Origin: Fulvia fulva
Taxonomy: Eukaryota; Ascomycota; Dothideomycetes; Mycosphaerellales; Mycosphaerellaceae
Direction of reading: 5' to 3'
Length of the DNA stretch: 64,000 bases
NCBI RefSeq assembly: GCF_020509005.1
Contig: NC_063020.1
Location: 2,418,001-2,482,000 of the forward strand
Below the pieces are notes generated by a model. The model worked only from the letters and a program-made list of their open reading frames with translations, was not told the origin of the DNA and made no database searches. Position 1 is the stretch's first letter. Every line of letters begins with the position of its first letter. The position numbers and the translations under genes are program-made. This document shows, in pieces, positions 10,021 through 21,200 of this stretch.

Positions 10021-13000
10021 TTAGCCCCCGCTCCTAGCCGGTCTCGTCGCGCTGCGTCGTGTCCTCTCTTCCTGCACTGCTCCTACTAGGCGGTACTGTT
10101 CTAGCCAGCCCTTCTCTAGTATCCAGTTCGTAATGCGCCGTAGGTCTTCAGCGTTGTTAAGAAGTGCCCCAATCGTCCGGTTCCTCGCCTTTGCCATCCA
10201 CTCCCCCCTTCCTAGCGACCACCTCGGACAGACGAGGAGTGCGTGCCGTACGTTCTGGGAGCGATAGCCGCAGGGGCAGCTAGTATTCGTGTATCCTGGA
10301 ACCTTCCTCCATGATAGGTACCCCTGGAGGCCGATGTGTTCGCTTCGCAGTTGGGTTGCTATGCTACTCTGTGCCCTCGTAAGGCGGTAGTGGATGAGCT
10401 TCGGGGGGTGCTTGACCGCGGATTTTGTAGCTGACCATTCCTTAGGTTGTCCCGCTGGCTGAGGGCGTCCACTATGCCCTACAACCTGGTTGTTCCACCT
10501 CTCTTTCCATAGTTGCTCTACAAACGATTTCTCACCTTCCCATTGTGTTGCTAGCTGTTCGTCCCTTGCCCGGTAGTTCGGCTCGTTTCCGGGTCGAATG
10601 CCCTTGTGCGCTGGTACTGATTCGCGGGCCCTTGCGACTGCACTGGCGATGACCTTCTGTACTGGGTACTGTGCCGACTTGCCTAAGTAGGAGGTCCGTA
10701 GTCCCTGGATGTATAGGTCGATCGGCGGTATAGCGGTCTCGTGCTCAAGCATCCTCGTTGGTGTCGACTTATATGCCCCGGTGACCTTCCTTAGGCATTG
10801 GTTTTGGATCTTCGCTAGCGGCGCGACGAGTCCCTTCGATGGGCAGGCCCTCTCGCCTAAGGACCACACTTGGCTGCCATAGGTAAGGACTGGCCGTACA
10901 ATAGCCGTATATAGAAGTCGTGACTGCCGGAAGTCCGCCCCCCATGTGGACGCAGTGAGCCTCTGGCATGATGCCATATTCTGTTCAGCTTTCCGTAATA
11001 TTGCCTGTACGTGCTTCCTCCACCGTAGCGCCGGGTCCACCCATAGTCCGAGGATCCTGAGCTGATTTGCCGGGTTAGTCGTGTGCCCCTGTATCTGGAT
11101 AGAAGCTTGCATATTGTGGAACCGTGGCCGGCGCGTAAAGTGTATCAGATTGTACTTTTCTGGGGCAAACCGAGCCCCGTGCCTCCTAGCCCAGTCCTCG
11201 CAGATCTTGTGCTTCTCTTCTAGTAGCCTACAGTTCTCCTCAGTCGAGGAAGACCACGCTAGGATGTTTGTGTCGTCTACGAAGCCGCTCGCAGCGGTGT
11301 TCTGGGATTCTAGGGCTGGGAGCAGCGTCGCCATAAAGAAGAGGAACAGAATAGGTGCTAGCGTTGAGCCTTGCGGGATTCCAGTGTGGACTGCTTGAAA
11401 TGGGCTTCTGTACTGGCCGACCAGGATCGACGTACTGCGGTTTTGGAGGTAGGACCGTACGAAGTTGACAAGCCACTCAGGGAGTCCTTTCGACCTTAGG
11501 ATGTAGAGAAGCCGCGGGTGTGACACGTAGTCGAAGGCTCCCGATATGTCTAGGCTAAGTAAGGAAGCCACCTTGTCCCTATTCTTATACCAGATGGCCT
11601 TTACCTGAGAGGTGATAAGTTCCATCGCGGATAGCGTCGATCGCTGTGGGCGCGCACCCATCTGGGTGTCCGGGAGTAGGGAGTGTTCCTCTGCCGCCTC
11701 GGAGAGTCTCGTTGCAACCAGCTTCTCAAGCGCCTTCCCAAGAGTGTTAAGGAGCGCAATTGGGCGGTACGACTTCACCTGCGTATAGTCTTCCTTCTGC
11801 GGCTTGCGTAGGACCACTGTCGTCGATTGTTTAAAAGCTATCGGGTGGTATCCGGTCTGTAGGCAGGCGTTGAAGATCGCTGCAACTGCTGGGGCTAGTT
11901 GATCTCTACACTTCTTTAGTAGCTCGTTTGGGATCCCATCCGGCCCCGGGGCTTTCTTCGCCGGCAACTTCCTCAGCACAGCGGTAACTTCTCCCTCGGA
12001 CACCTCCTGTTGGACCGCGATGCTAGGGGCTAGGGGAGTAGAGCTGTTTATGTCGCTTAGATCAGCCTCGACTGGGGGTGGGAAGAACTTGCTAGCCAGT
12101 AGACGCGCCTTGGCCTCGGGGTCGCTAACCGGGCCACTAGGCGATTGTAGCGCTGGGATAGAGAAGGAGGGGCCCTGTGTAGGGTCCTGTCGGGCCCATT
12201 TCGCTAGCTTCCACATCCTCTCTGGCTTGCCGGCGATTTCTTCCACTGTGGCCCTCCAGCCGACTGCTTTCTCCCTCCGTATTATGGCTTTCTTCTGTTG
12301 GCATGCCTCCCTGTATACGTTCCAGGCCTCCTCGCTATGGCTGCTCGTCCACACCCGGCGGGCTCTCCTTGCTTCTCTTACTACCGCAGTGCACTCCGGC
12401 GTCCAGTATGGTTTGGACCATGTCGTTGGTTGGGCAAGCGGAACGTGAAGTGAGGTCGCTTTTCTTATTTCGTCTGTCAACCCCTGGACTGCTTCGTCTA
12501 TCTCGTCTTTACTGTTGTATTGCTGCTGCGCGATCTGGACTAGCCTCTTGGAGTCATCGAGGTACGCCTGGATGTTGGCCCAGTGGGCCTTTCCCCAGTT
12601 TGGCTTAGGGGTTCTCGCTGGTGTGCGTTGTATCTGTGTCGCAATAGAGGTCCTGACTGGCATGTGGTCTGACGACGCCTCGAGTTCATGTTCGATCCCA
12701 CAGTAGGTTACCGTGTGGTAGTGGCTATCTGAGATCCAGGAGAGGTCGATCGTGCCTTGGAGTCCCCCTCTCTTCCAGGTGCCCAGGTCCTTCGGGGTAT
12801 TGAGGGCAATTGCGTTGCTCGCCATCAAGTCGAGTACTTCGTCGGCTATAGGCTGCGGCTGCATAAGGCTTTCCCAGGAAGGGTGGTGTATGTTGAAGTC
12901 TCCTACTACGATGTGGCACCCTTGTCTCTTGAGCGCACTGTCTAGGTGTCTGCAGACCCCTAGGTCGCGGCTAGACCTCGAGGCTGGCGGTTGCATGTAT

Positions 13001-13338
13001 AGGTTGTGTATCCAGGTGCTACCCACGTGGAGGGAGGTAATATCGCCCCCGCCTTCTTCGTCTGCGTAGTACACTACCTCCCAGTCGGATTCTAGTATGT
13101 CCTTGCTGACATAGAAGCACGTGCGGGGTCTGCCGTCGCCTCGTAGGCATGTCGTGTAGCCTGGTGACTTGCAGGTCGTTGGTCTCTTATGGTGCGGGTT
13201 AATCCATGGCTCCTGGATTGCAAGGACGTGGTGGACGCGCGGGTCCGCCTCGTGTAGGAAATGGTTCTGGACTATATCCTTGCTATGGTTGACGTTATAC
13301 TGGATGATGCTAAGCGTGTCGAGGCTAGTCATCGGCAT
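10021..13338 (-). CDS. LINE-2 ORF2: AP endonuclease / reverse transcriptase
   Basis: Intact protein of about 1,105 residues that nicks target DNA and copies element RNA by target-primed reverse transcription. N-terminal APE-type endonuclease: QYNVN near residue 16, QEPW near 44, VVGDFNIHHPSW near 146, SSDHMPV near 224. RT: KKAPGPDGIPNELL near 463, SYRPIALLNTLGK near 525, SLDISGAFD near 597, GIPQGS near 655, and FVDD near 688 holding the catalytic aspartates. The C-terminus has CPCGYRSQNVRHALLVC, a CCHC-like cluster typical of LINE ORF2. About 150 residues of linker replace the RNase H domain seen in some Tad relatives. I place the start at ATG 13336-13338 (MPMTSL), which overlaps the end of ORF1; another in-frame ATG is at 13330-13332. 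Confidence 0.93.
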   Translation of the reverse strand: MPMTSLDTLSIIQYNVNHSKDIVQNHFLHEADPRVHHVLAIQEPWINPHHKRPTTCKSPGYTTCLRGDGRPRTCFYVSKDILESDWEVVYYADEEGGGDITSLHVGSTWIHNLYMQPPASRSSRDLGVCRHLDSALKRQGCHIVVGDFNIHHPSWESLMQPQPIADEVLDLMASNAIALNTPKDLGTWKRGGLQGTIDLSWISDSHYHTVTYCGIEHELEASSDHMPVRTSIATQIQRTPARTPKPNWGKAHWANIQAYLDDSKRLVQIAQQQYNSKDEIDEAVQGLTDEIRKATSLHVPLAQPTTWSKPYWTPECTAVVREARRARRVWTSSHSEEAWNVYREACQQKKAIIRREKAVGWRATVEEIAGKPERMWKLAKWARQDPTQGPSFSIPALQSPSGPVSDPEAKARLLASKFFPPPVEADLSDINSSTPLAPSIAVQQEVSEGEVTAVLRKLPAKKAPGPDGIPNELLKKCRDQLAPAVAAIFNACLQTGYHPIAFKQSTTVVLRKPQKEDYTQVKSYRPIALLNTLGKALEKLVATRLSEAAEEHSLLPDTQMGARPQRSTLSAMELITSQVKAIWYKNRDKVASLLSLDISGAFDYVSHPRLLYILRSKGLPEWLVNFVRSYLQNRSTSILVGQYRSPFQAVHTGIPQGSTLAPILFLFFMATLLPALESQNTAASGFVDDTNILAWSSSTEENCRLLEEKHKICEDWARRHGARFAPEKYNLIHFTRRPRFHNMQASIQIQGHTTNPANQLRILGLWVDPALRWRKHVQAILRKAEQNMASCQRLTASTWGADFRQSRLLYTAIVRPVLTYGSQVWSLGERACPSKGLVAPLAKIQNQCLRKVTGAYKSTPTRMLEHETAIPPIDLYIQGLRTSYLGKSAQYPVQKVIASAVARARESVPAHKGIRPGNEPNYRARDEQLATQWEGEKSFVEQLWKERWNNQVVGHSGRPQPAGQPKEWSATKSAVKHPPKLIHYRLTRAQSSIATQLRSEHIGLQGYLSWRKVPGYTNTSCPCGYRSQNVRHALLVCPRWSLGRGEWMAKARNRTIGALLNNAEDLRRITNWILEKGWLEQYRLVGAVQEERTRRSATRPARSGG

Positions 13339-14602
13339 CGACAATCATTTCCTCTGTATCGTCCTGTGTCCTACTGCCCTGTGCGTCCTGGTCTACGCCT
13401 GTCGGCTGTGTACTAAAGGGGAGCCGGGCCTGGTTAGATTCCCTCGCCGCAGCTAGCAGAGCACGTGGCCTCCCGTACGCCCTAGGCTGCGCATCCTTTA
13501 CATCGTTCTCGGCCCTAGGGCGCTTGTGCCCGACCGCCGCTAGTTGGTTCCGGTGTGGGCTAGCCTCACGGTCGCCGTAGAATCTTGGGGCGACGGTTCT
13601 GTTTGTGATTGCCTTGTTTTTCGCTAGTTTCCGCTGTGGGCATTCCGCACTATACGATGGGTGGTGCCCCGGACAGTTCGCGCACCGTCTCGTAGTCGAT
13701 GTACAGTCCCTAGACATATGGTCTCCTGCACAGTTCGAGCAGGCCTGCTTGTTTGTGCACGTGTAGGTTTGGTGTCCATACTGTTGGCATTTGAAGCATT
13801 GGAGGACACGAAAGGATGAGGAGTGCTTTTCTACTGTCTTGAGGCTGTATTGCCAGACCAGGCCTTGTTCTATCGCTAGATCCGCCGCTTTCGCGTCTTG
13901 TAGCCATACTATTAGCGCCGAGGCCTTCTTGCCTTCTGGCCATTTCCTATGGAGCCAAGTCGCCTTCTGGATTGGAGAGTTAAGAGTGACCGGGTTGTCC
14001 TCTTGGAGAGCGCGTAGGTGACCCTGGTTGGTTGGGTCAAACTCCTTAGGCATGTCGTGGACTAGGATCGTGAATTGTTTCGTTGAGACCTTCGCTGATG
14101 CCGCAACCTTAGATGCCCACTGTGGCTGTGCCTCTAGGTGCCTCCTAGCAGTAGCAGAGCTAGTATAGATCTGTAGAGTGCCGTTGGACTGTTGGTTCAC
14201 TGCGACCACCCCTGGTTGGTTGATTCGTTGGGCGAGCTCCTTGTTCGATAGCTTCGCAACTTCGGCCTGGTCTTCCTTTGCTGCAATGCGGATCGTAACT
14301 GCATCGTGCGTTGGGCGGGGGCCTGGTATCGATGCCGCGACCGATGCCCAGCTATGGGGGTGTTGATTCCAGGTGGCCTTGCTAATCGCCTGGGACGTCG
14401 TCCTCATTTCTTGTTGCCCTCGGTGATACGACAGTACAAGCGCCGTGCGTAGCTGAGTGATCATTACCTGTAGAGACCGGTAAGGGAGCTGATCGTTAGT
14501 TTCCATGCTTTTTGCGTCCTCTATAAGTTGCTGCCAGTTGTCTTGGGGGGGCTTCGCCTGTAGGGCCGTAGGCGCCGTTAGTGCCGTAGCCTGGGCTGCC
14601 AT
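13325..14602 (-). CDS. LINE-2 ORF1: nucleic-acid-binding gag-like protein
   Basis: Intact 425-residue protein, ATG at 14600-14602. It probably coats element RNA. The middle has a predicted globular region (FTILVHDMPKEF, then ALIVWLQDAKAADLAIEQG) as in Tad ORF1 proteins. Three consecutive zinc knuckles follow: CFKCQQYGHQTYTC (CX2CX4HX4C), CSNCAGDHMSRDC (CX2CX3HX4C) and CANCPGHHPSYSAEC. The C-terminus is basic and then ends acidic (MIVDADD). Its TAG stop (13325-13327) overlaps the ORF2 start region, which points to ORF2 translation by reinitiation or similar coupling. Confidence 0.92.
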   Translation of the reverse strand: MAAQATALTAPTALQAKPPQDNWQQLIEDAKSMETNDQLPYRSLQVMITQLRTALVLSYHRGQQEMRTTSQAISKATWNQHPHSWASVAASIPGPRPTHDAVTIRIAAKEDQAEVAKLSNKELAQRINQPGVVAVNQQSNGTLQIYTSSATARRHLEAQPQWASKVAASAKVSTKQFTILVHDMPKEFDPTNQGHLRALQEDNPVTLNSPIQKATWLHRKWPEGKKASALIVWLQDAKAADLAIEQGLVWQYSLKTVEKHSSSFRVLQCFKCQQYGHQTYTCTNKQACSNCAGDHMSRDCTSTTRRCANCPGHHPSYSAECPQRKLAKNKAITNRTVAPRFYGDREASPHRNQLAAVGHKRPRAENDVKDAQPRAYGRPRALLAAARESNQARLPFSTQPTGVDQDAQGSRTQDDTEEMIVDADD

Positions 14603-14813
14603 TGCCTAGGAGTTGCCCAATGTAGCTAGGCACCTCCGCGGCGTTTGGAGCTGAAGAAACAGGGTGAAGAGAGCTTCAAGCTGTCCAGATTGAATGAGGT
14701 AGAACTCCCTCAGTCCTAGGGGCAGTGGCCTGCTTTTTATATCGTTGGAATGGCCTTGATAAGAGCTTTCGAATGTGTCGTGTTTTGGCGCAGAGATCGA
14801 TGATTCAACGAAT
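14603..14813 (-). promoter_or_regulatory. LINE-2 5' UTR, presumed internal promoter
   Basis: A 211-bp leader between the 5' boundary set by the target duplication and the ORF1 ATG. LINEs of this kind carry their promoter inside the 5' UTR; no specific motif was recognised, so promoter activity is inferred from position. Confidence 0.5.
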
Positions 14814-14827
14814 ATAGTACGTAAATA
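14814..14827 (+). repeat. Target site duplication of LINE-2, right copy
   Basis: ATAGTACGTAAATA, identical to the copy at 9833-9846. Sequence on either side rejoins as one RIPped Gypsy Z frame. Confidence 0.9.
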
Positions 14828-15471
14828 CTATAATAGTAGAGCAGCTAGCTACTAAGGTATAGTAAGGACTTTTAACCTACTATAGAGGCAAAACCTCTTC
14901 TAGCCTAGTATAGTAAGTAACGTCGTAAGATACGTACGATACTACCTAGTATATAGGCGCTCGACTCTATTAAGACTAATAAAGTAAGGCACCCTATCTC
15001 TATAATATACGCCCGGTTACGAATAGAAGTATATCGCCGTAGACTTTATTATCGACCTACCCGCTAGTAAAGATCCCGATACTAGACTAATATATAAATA
15101 TATTATAATAGTTACTAATATACTAACTAAACGCGTACGGCTACTCCCTACTAATGACTTAAACGCTAAGCACGCCGCTACCTTGTTCAATAAGTATATA
15201 TTCCCCGTATACGGCCTACCGGAGGTGGTCGTAAGCGATAGAGGTACGTAATTCGTTAGTACGCTCTTCCGTAGACTCTACGTAAGGCTTATTATCTACT
15301 AAAATCTTTCTATAGCCTTCTATCTAGAAACGGATAGGCAATTAGAACGTATAAACTAAGTACTCGAATAGTATATCCGCGCCTATACTAATTATTAATA
15401 AGATAACTAGGTCGAGTTACTACCCGACGCCGAGTTCGCCCTTAATAATTACGAGTCTATAAGTACCAGAA
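14828..15471 (+). pseudogene. Gypsy Z: RIPped integrase, continued after LINE-2
   Basis: Integrase core reads through RIP-type stops: VDFIIDLPASKDPD (first catalytic Asp), IIIVTNILTKRV, VYGLPEVVVSDRGT-F (second Asp), FYLETDRQLERIN (Glu region), then ELLPDAEFALNNYESIS. The frame ends abruptly at the first base of the LTR at 15472, so Gypsy A appears inserted here. The C-terminal domain of Gypsy Z was not found elsewhere. Confidence 0.75.
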
Positions 15472-15656
15472 TGTCACCGTACCGGCGTATATTTACTTAA
15501 ACCCGTGGGTACGTACCTAGACCCCGCGCCCGCTAACTAATCCGACTAGCGGCTTAGCGCCCGTATATAACTCTCGCGCCCGCCGCGCCTCTCTTAGATA
15601 GAATATCTATTCGACTTATACCTTACCCGACTACGTACTTATACCTACTTATAACA
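15472..15656 (+). repeat. Gypsy A 5' LTR (RIPped, 185 bp)
   Basis: Starts TGTCACCGTACCGG and ends CTTATAACA. It is nearly identical in length and sequence to 40166-40350. No polypurine tract precedes it and gag-like sequence follows, so it is the 5' LTR of a + strand element. Confidence 0.8.
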
Positions 15657-18043
15657 CTTCGAATAGATTATTACTAACGTATAGAGAGACACGAGAAGCT
15701 ATATTCGGGAGATTATAGAGAAACCGCGATAGTATATGAGGAAGTACTAAGATTAGGTATCGTACTCGCTAAGTCGTACCTTAAAGTAGATTATAGCTAA
15801 TATAGTAATAATAGCGAGACAGACCGGTACCGGGGTACTAGGCGTAAGTATAGAGAACACTAATAGACGCGTTTATCGCGCGTCCCTTAATAGATTATCC
15901 TTCTTTACCCTACTACCCAATCCGCCCGATAACGATAGCGTAAACCCGGTAACGTAGAGTTAAGGACGTAAAGAGGATATCGTAAATAAGCTCCTCGACG
16001 AGAATAACTAGTACCGTAAGTAGTATAAGAAGGTATTCGACTAACGTAAGGCGATCAAGGAAGAGGAGGTCGAGATAGAGCTGAACTTAGCTAACCTATA
16101 TAGGGCGTAGTTTATCGAGGATAAGATAGAAGATAAGGGTACTTAGGTACCGAGGAAGAGGAGGGTCACTATCGACAACTTCTAGGAAGCCTTCGACTCG
16201 TTAAACGGGTTGAATATAGACAAGTTCGAGAATACGGTTAATAACTATCCCTAGTAGATCTATAAGATCCTCTATAATATCGAGTCCGATTACCGACATA
16301 CGTATAAGCTTAATACTACGCTCGATATAGCTAACCGTATTAACCTCCGTAAGGCGTAAGATACTAAGGACTAGATAGACCGACTCGAGGATATAATCGA
16401 TATAGAATAGGCGACTAGACAGTCCCTAGAAGAGGAGGTTACGCGACTAAAGGAGGAGATCGCTAAGCGCGATAATACTATCGTTATCGACCTAGACGAG
16501 CTTACGAGGGCTAAAGATATAAAGAAGGTATATTGTACGTAGTATAAGGTAGCGGAGAGCAAACTAGTAGAGACCGAGACTAAGCTCGTAGTAGCCGAGA
16601 AGCGTATTACTAAGCTTAAGAAGTAAGAGAAGGACCGTAGCCGGTCTAAGGAAAAGCAAGACCTACTACCTTAGTAAACCGAGTCTAAAGAGTTACTAGA
16701 GCGTCGGTAGAATAGAGGCAAGCCTAATAAGAAGAAGTCGGACCCGGATTTATCGGACTTATTAGACGACGAGGACGACGGTAATAAGGACCGTAAGAAT
16801 AGCCGTAAGGGCGGTAGTCGTAAGGGTAAGAAGAATCGCCCGAGTACCGACTTAGATAGCAACCCTATCTCCGTATATACGACTTACGACGCCGATATAA
16901 CTACTAGTATCAAGTCCTCTAACGAGCTAAAGGCCCCTACTAAGTTCGATCTAAAGAGCGACGATATTAAGTTCTAAGAGTAGTAGCGTACTACTAAAGC
17001 TAAGCTCTAAGCCTCTAAGTACCGTACCGTAAAGGAGTCCCTTTAGAACGTCTAGAGCTAGTTAAAGAACGGTATATAGACCTATATCGACTTAAAGATC
17101 CCTAGTCTTACTAAGTCTACGGAAGGTACGACTACTTAGTACGCTTCTATAGATAAGATAATAGAAGATCTAGCCCGGCGCTACGGTACCCGTAATACCT
17201 ATACTAATGCTATAACTAAGCTTAATAGTCTATAGTAGGGTAATAAGGAGAAGTCTAGTAACTTCTACCTATCCTTCCGTAAGAACGCTAATATCGTTAA
17301 CCTTAATAATAGCGTAAAGGAAAAGAAACTCGAGAAGGACTTCCTACTCCGTAAGTTAAACTCGCGCTATAACAACCGTATTATAAACGAGGACATAGTC
17401 AATATAATACTTAAGTAAGTCGTGTCTACGCTATATAACTACGAGGATAAGTTTAAGGCGTTCGACCTTAAGTACGGTAAGACCGGTAACGGTAATAAGA
17501 CCTAAGGTAATAAGAAGCCTACTAAGGGTAACGACGATAAGAAGGATACGGCTTCGGGTAGTAGCGGCAATAATACTAACCCGAACGCTAAGACTAAGTA
17601 GGCTAATCGACCTTAGGCATTTTAGTATATCTAACCTTTAGATACTACTCGCGCCTAGGAATATATTGATTAGAATTAGTACTTAAAGTACGAAAAAGAA
17701 GGTTACCGGCGTGTCGATACCGATTAGTACCCCCTTCGAGATATCGCCCGCCGCCTATTTACGCTAGGCTATAACCTAAGTAATAACCGCCGTAACGGTA
17801 GTAATAGTAGTAACGCTAATAATACCGGCGGCGCGGGAAACGCCTAGTCCACTCCGTAAGCGTAATACGTAGTAGACCGTACGAGTTAGAGTTACGAGAA
17901 AACGAGAAAAAGCATAAATATAAATATAGGCCTCCTAAGAGAGGCAAAGTTTTAAGTATATCGGTATACTCCCTACTAGCTATAAACTACTCTATAGATA
18001 AACATAATCCGGTAATAGCTTCTTATCTAGTTATACTATACAT
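15657..18043 (+). pseudogene. Gypsy A: RIPped gag region
   Basis: Long collinear + strand frame with TAG/TAA only. It contains a charged Asp/Lys/Arg/Ser-rich segment at about 16740-16860, a conserved gag-like core at about 17080-17480 (EDLARRYGTRNTY, NFYLSFRKNAN, SRYNNRIINEDI) and a Gly/Asn/Ser-rich linker near 17800 (GSNSSNANNTGG). Copia 1 interrupts the element at 18044. No zinc knuckle was recognised, and protease and RT of this element are not found on either side of Copia 1. Confidence 0.55.
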
Positions 18044-18277
18044 TGTTAAGAATATATAGGCCGTAGGTTAAGTATATAGGTGTAGGTGTGTTATATAACT
18101 AGATTGCGTAACTAGGGTTTACTAGCCTATAGGCTAGTAAATATCCGGACACCTAGTATCTACCTATACTAATACTAGCGATACTATATATAGATATACG
18201 CTATCCTATTAGGTCCTTCTTCGTCTTTCGTATAATCCGCCGTCTTCTACTACTACGTAACTCGTACCTATTTAATA
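18044..18277 (+). repeat. Copia 1 5' LTR (234 bp)
   Basis: TGTTAAGAATATATAGGCC to CCTATTTAATA. It matches 23349-23582 and, inverted, the LTRs at 42845-43065 and 48137-48370. The sequence right after it (GGTTATAAGCCCGGG) would be the primer binding site; the tRNA was not identified. Confidence 0.85.
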
Positions 18278-21200
18278 GGTTATAAGCCCGGGTTAGTAAC
18301 TCGGTATTTCACCCTCGATAAAGTTGTATTAGAGTTCTTCCTCTTTAGAACAAAAGGAAGGCAGACTAGAGGCCGCACCCGCCTTATATAGGAAGCTATA
18401 GCCGTGCTATAGGTATATATAAGACGTAAAAGAGCCTAGTAAGGCACTATTAGACTCCGAGTTAGGGAGTCTATACGAATACCTTAGACAAGTAGGTAAG
18501 CTTACTAAGAAGAGTCGCTCTCCGGACATCGCGCTCGTATCGACTAACTATTTCTTCTAAGAGAGCCGTAGTGTCTTAGAAACCCCCTCTACTAAGAGAG
18601 TTACGCTATAGTAGCTTAGTACTAATAAAATCCTTACCGACCGACTTTCCTTCTCTTCCCGGCGGATAGCCATCCTCTCCGCTATTAACCTCGCGTTCGG
18701 TTCATCCTATTTCGATCCGATCGCGTACGACCGAATATATCCTTTTACCTAAGGGTAGCTAACCTGTCCCTTAACTTATAAAAAATAGAGAACGAGACTA
18801 GGTTTATAAGAAAGAGAGTAGTACCTATTCTAACTAGAGAGAACTACGAAACATAGTCTAAGCTAATAAGAATACACCTAGTATTAAAGTAGGTTAACTA
18901 GGTCCTCGAAGACATTATTACGGACATTCCCGCTATAACCCTATCTATAGCGACACCCTCTACATTATCGGAGTCATTCCTTCCTTTAGATTAAGCGATA
19001 AGGAAGGCATCGTATAGACGGTATAATGTAACGGCCCTATATAAGATGTATATCTGTCTGTCGACAGATAATTAAGAGATAATATACGAGATCCGGTATA
19101 CGAAGGAGTTATAGGAATAGGCTAAAGCTAAATATAAGAGAAGACTTCTCGCTACTAGAAGAAGTTTACTTTAGTAATATACTAATTTCGTGATAATAGA
19201 GGACCAGTCAATAGATAACGCCTAGTAGGAGCTTAGCTTAATTTTAAGGAGGGCTGTTTTAATCTCGCCTTAGTTCTAAGACATTAAGACTAAGGACAGA
19301 AAGATCTAGTAACTCTTAGTAGCTCTACTAGACTCATTTGGCTCAATTCGCGATACAATTGATGCCTAGGTAAATCTCTTACTATAAGACATTCTTACAA
19401 TTCTTAGGGAGAAGCAAGAATTAATAATTTATTAAGGGATAGCTATGTTTGCTAAGAAGGGTTTCTAGGGCAAGCTTACGTACTATCTCTATAATAGTAA
19501 CCATTTTATAAGCAAGTGCCTATACCTTTCTGTAGCTTAGTAGGCTATTAGGAACAAGGATAAACTAGCTAGGGTTACCTACCCTACTAAGAGACAACCG
19601 TCACTATCTCGTAGGAGGTCATTATTACTAAACCTTCGTACCGTCCTTAAGGTAATAACGGACCTTATAAAGCAGATAAAGGAGAGCCGTAAGCTAAAGG
19701 CCTCCTCTAGTAAGAAGCATATAAGGGCCTATACGACCTAGGAAGACGTATTAGACTCTAAGATACTATTAGGAGACGATGATGTTAATAAGGTTACCTA
19801 TTCTACTATAGAAGCTAAAGGTAATAACCCCCGTCCGAGTAGTTGCTTAACTCTTATACTTTATTATATATAACTGACTAAGATTCACTATTTAGGATAC
19901 TAAAGCCTCTTTAAAAGAGGAAGTAGATCAAGGTTAGGGGTGGCTATCTACAAGCTATATATATAGGAAGTGTAGTAATAGGTAGTCCTTCTCGAAAGTA
20001 AATTGTCTTAGAAAATGTCTTGTTTGTTCCTAGCCTTAGAGTCAGTCTTGTTTCGTAGAATTAGTTTAGCTAACAGTTTGCTATCTAACTACCTACTTTT
20101 ACCCTAAAGTCCTTATCTAGTAAACCCGTTATCTAGACTAAACTTCGAGGAGGAGTACCGTTTATCTACTCGATCTCGGAAATTCTTAAGCTATAGTATA
20201 CTAGTATACTCTCTTAAGAACGTGACGGCACCGCTATAGCTAATACTAAGTCCAAAGATTAGTAGGAGCTATAGTATAGAAGATGTGTACACCTTAGTAA
20301 GGGACTACTAAGAAATCTTTATAGAGTTACTAATAAGAAAGATCCTATCCCTATTTCTTCTAAACACCTAAGTTATAAGGTATGCTCCCTTACTAATATA
20401 AGGAAGTTTAAGGGACCTACTATAGAGAGAAAAGGAGAAAGGCTGGCCCTTGTCTCTATTAACATCTATAGGCCTTTTGAGGGCGTAGTCTCTAGGCTAG
20501 GATATAAATATTAGCTTAAGATTATAGACAACTTCTCTAGGAAGAAGTGGGTAATCCCTTTAAAGGCTAGGAGCGACGTTCCTATAGCCCTACGGGATTA
20601 AAAGGTCTAGGCAGAACGGTAGTTAAGGTACTTTCTGTCTACGATCCGTAGTGATAGTATAAAGGAAATTCTCGCCTTACTAAAAGAGTAGGAGAAGGAG
20701 TTTAGTACTTAGATACACATAACTAATGCCTATAACTCCCTTTAAAATGGACCTATAGAAAGGTCAATTTAAGCCTCTAAGAATATAGTCCGGGCTATAC
20801 TTAAAGACTCTAGTATACTAGTTAAGTTCTAGCTAGAAGCTTTATAAGTATAGACTATAATCAGAAATAGACTACCTAATAGTCCGATTATTAATAGTAT
20901 TACTCTTTTACTAGAAGAAGCCTTTACTAGCTAAGTACCGTCAGTCGACTATTTCCGCGTCTAGGGATACAAAGCTATAGTCTATATAGACCTAAGAGCC
21001 TAACCTTAAGGCTTAAGGAGAGACAAGTTAATAAACCGAGGAAAAGAAGCCGTGTTTATAGGCTACTTAGAAAACACTACAAAACAATAGCTGTTCTAGG
21101 ATCCCGACATAAAAGCTATAAAAGCGTATAGTCACGTCGACTAGTTTAAGAATAAGAAGGGGAGAGATATGGATCTTGGTATCACCTTTACTAACTAGCC

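Larger units (their letters stand above)
9847..14813 (-). mobile_element. LINE-2: complete Tad-like non-LTR retrotransposon
   Basis: The 4,967-bp element on the minus strand has a 211-bp 5' UTR (14603-14813), ORF1, overlapping ORF2, and a 174-bp 3' UTR ending in AATCTATCTATC. Perfect 14-bp duplications of RIPped Gypsy Z sequence flank it. Both ORFs are open and base composition is normal with CpA and CpG both present, so it inserted after RIP of the host element and has not itself been RIPped. It may be mobile. Confidence 0.92.

Noticed and set aside
10021..13338. An RNase H domain in LINE-2 ORF2
   Set aside because: No DEDD-type pattern is visible between RT thumb and the C-terminal cysteine cluster; the interval is a basic, low-complexity linker.
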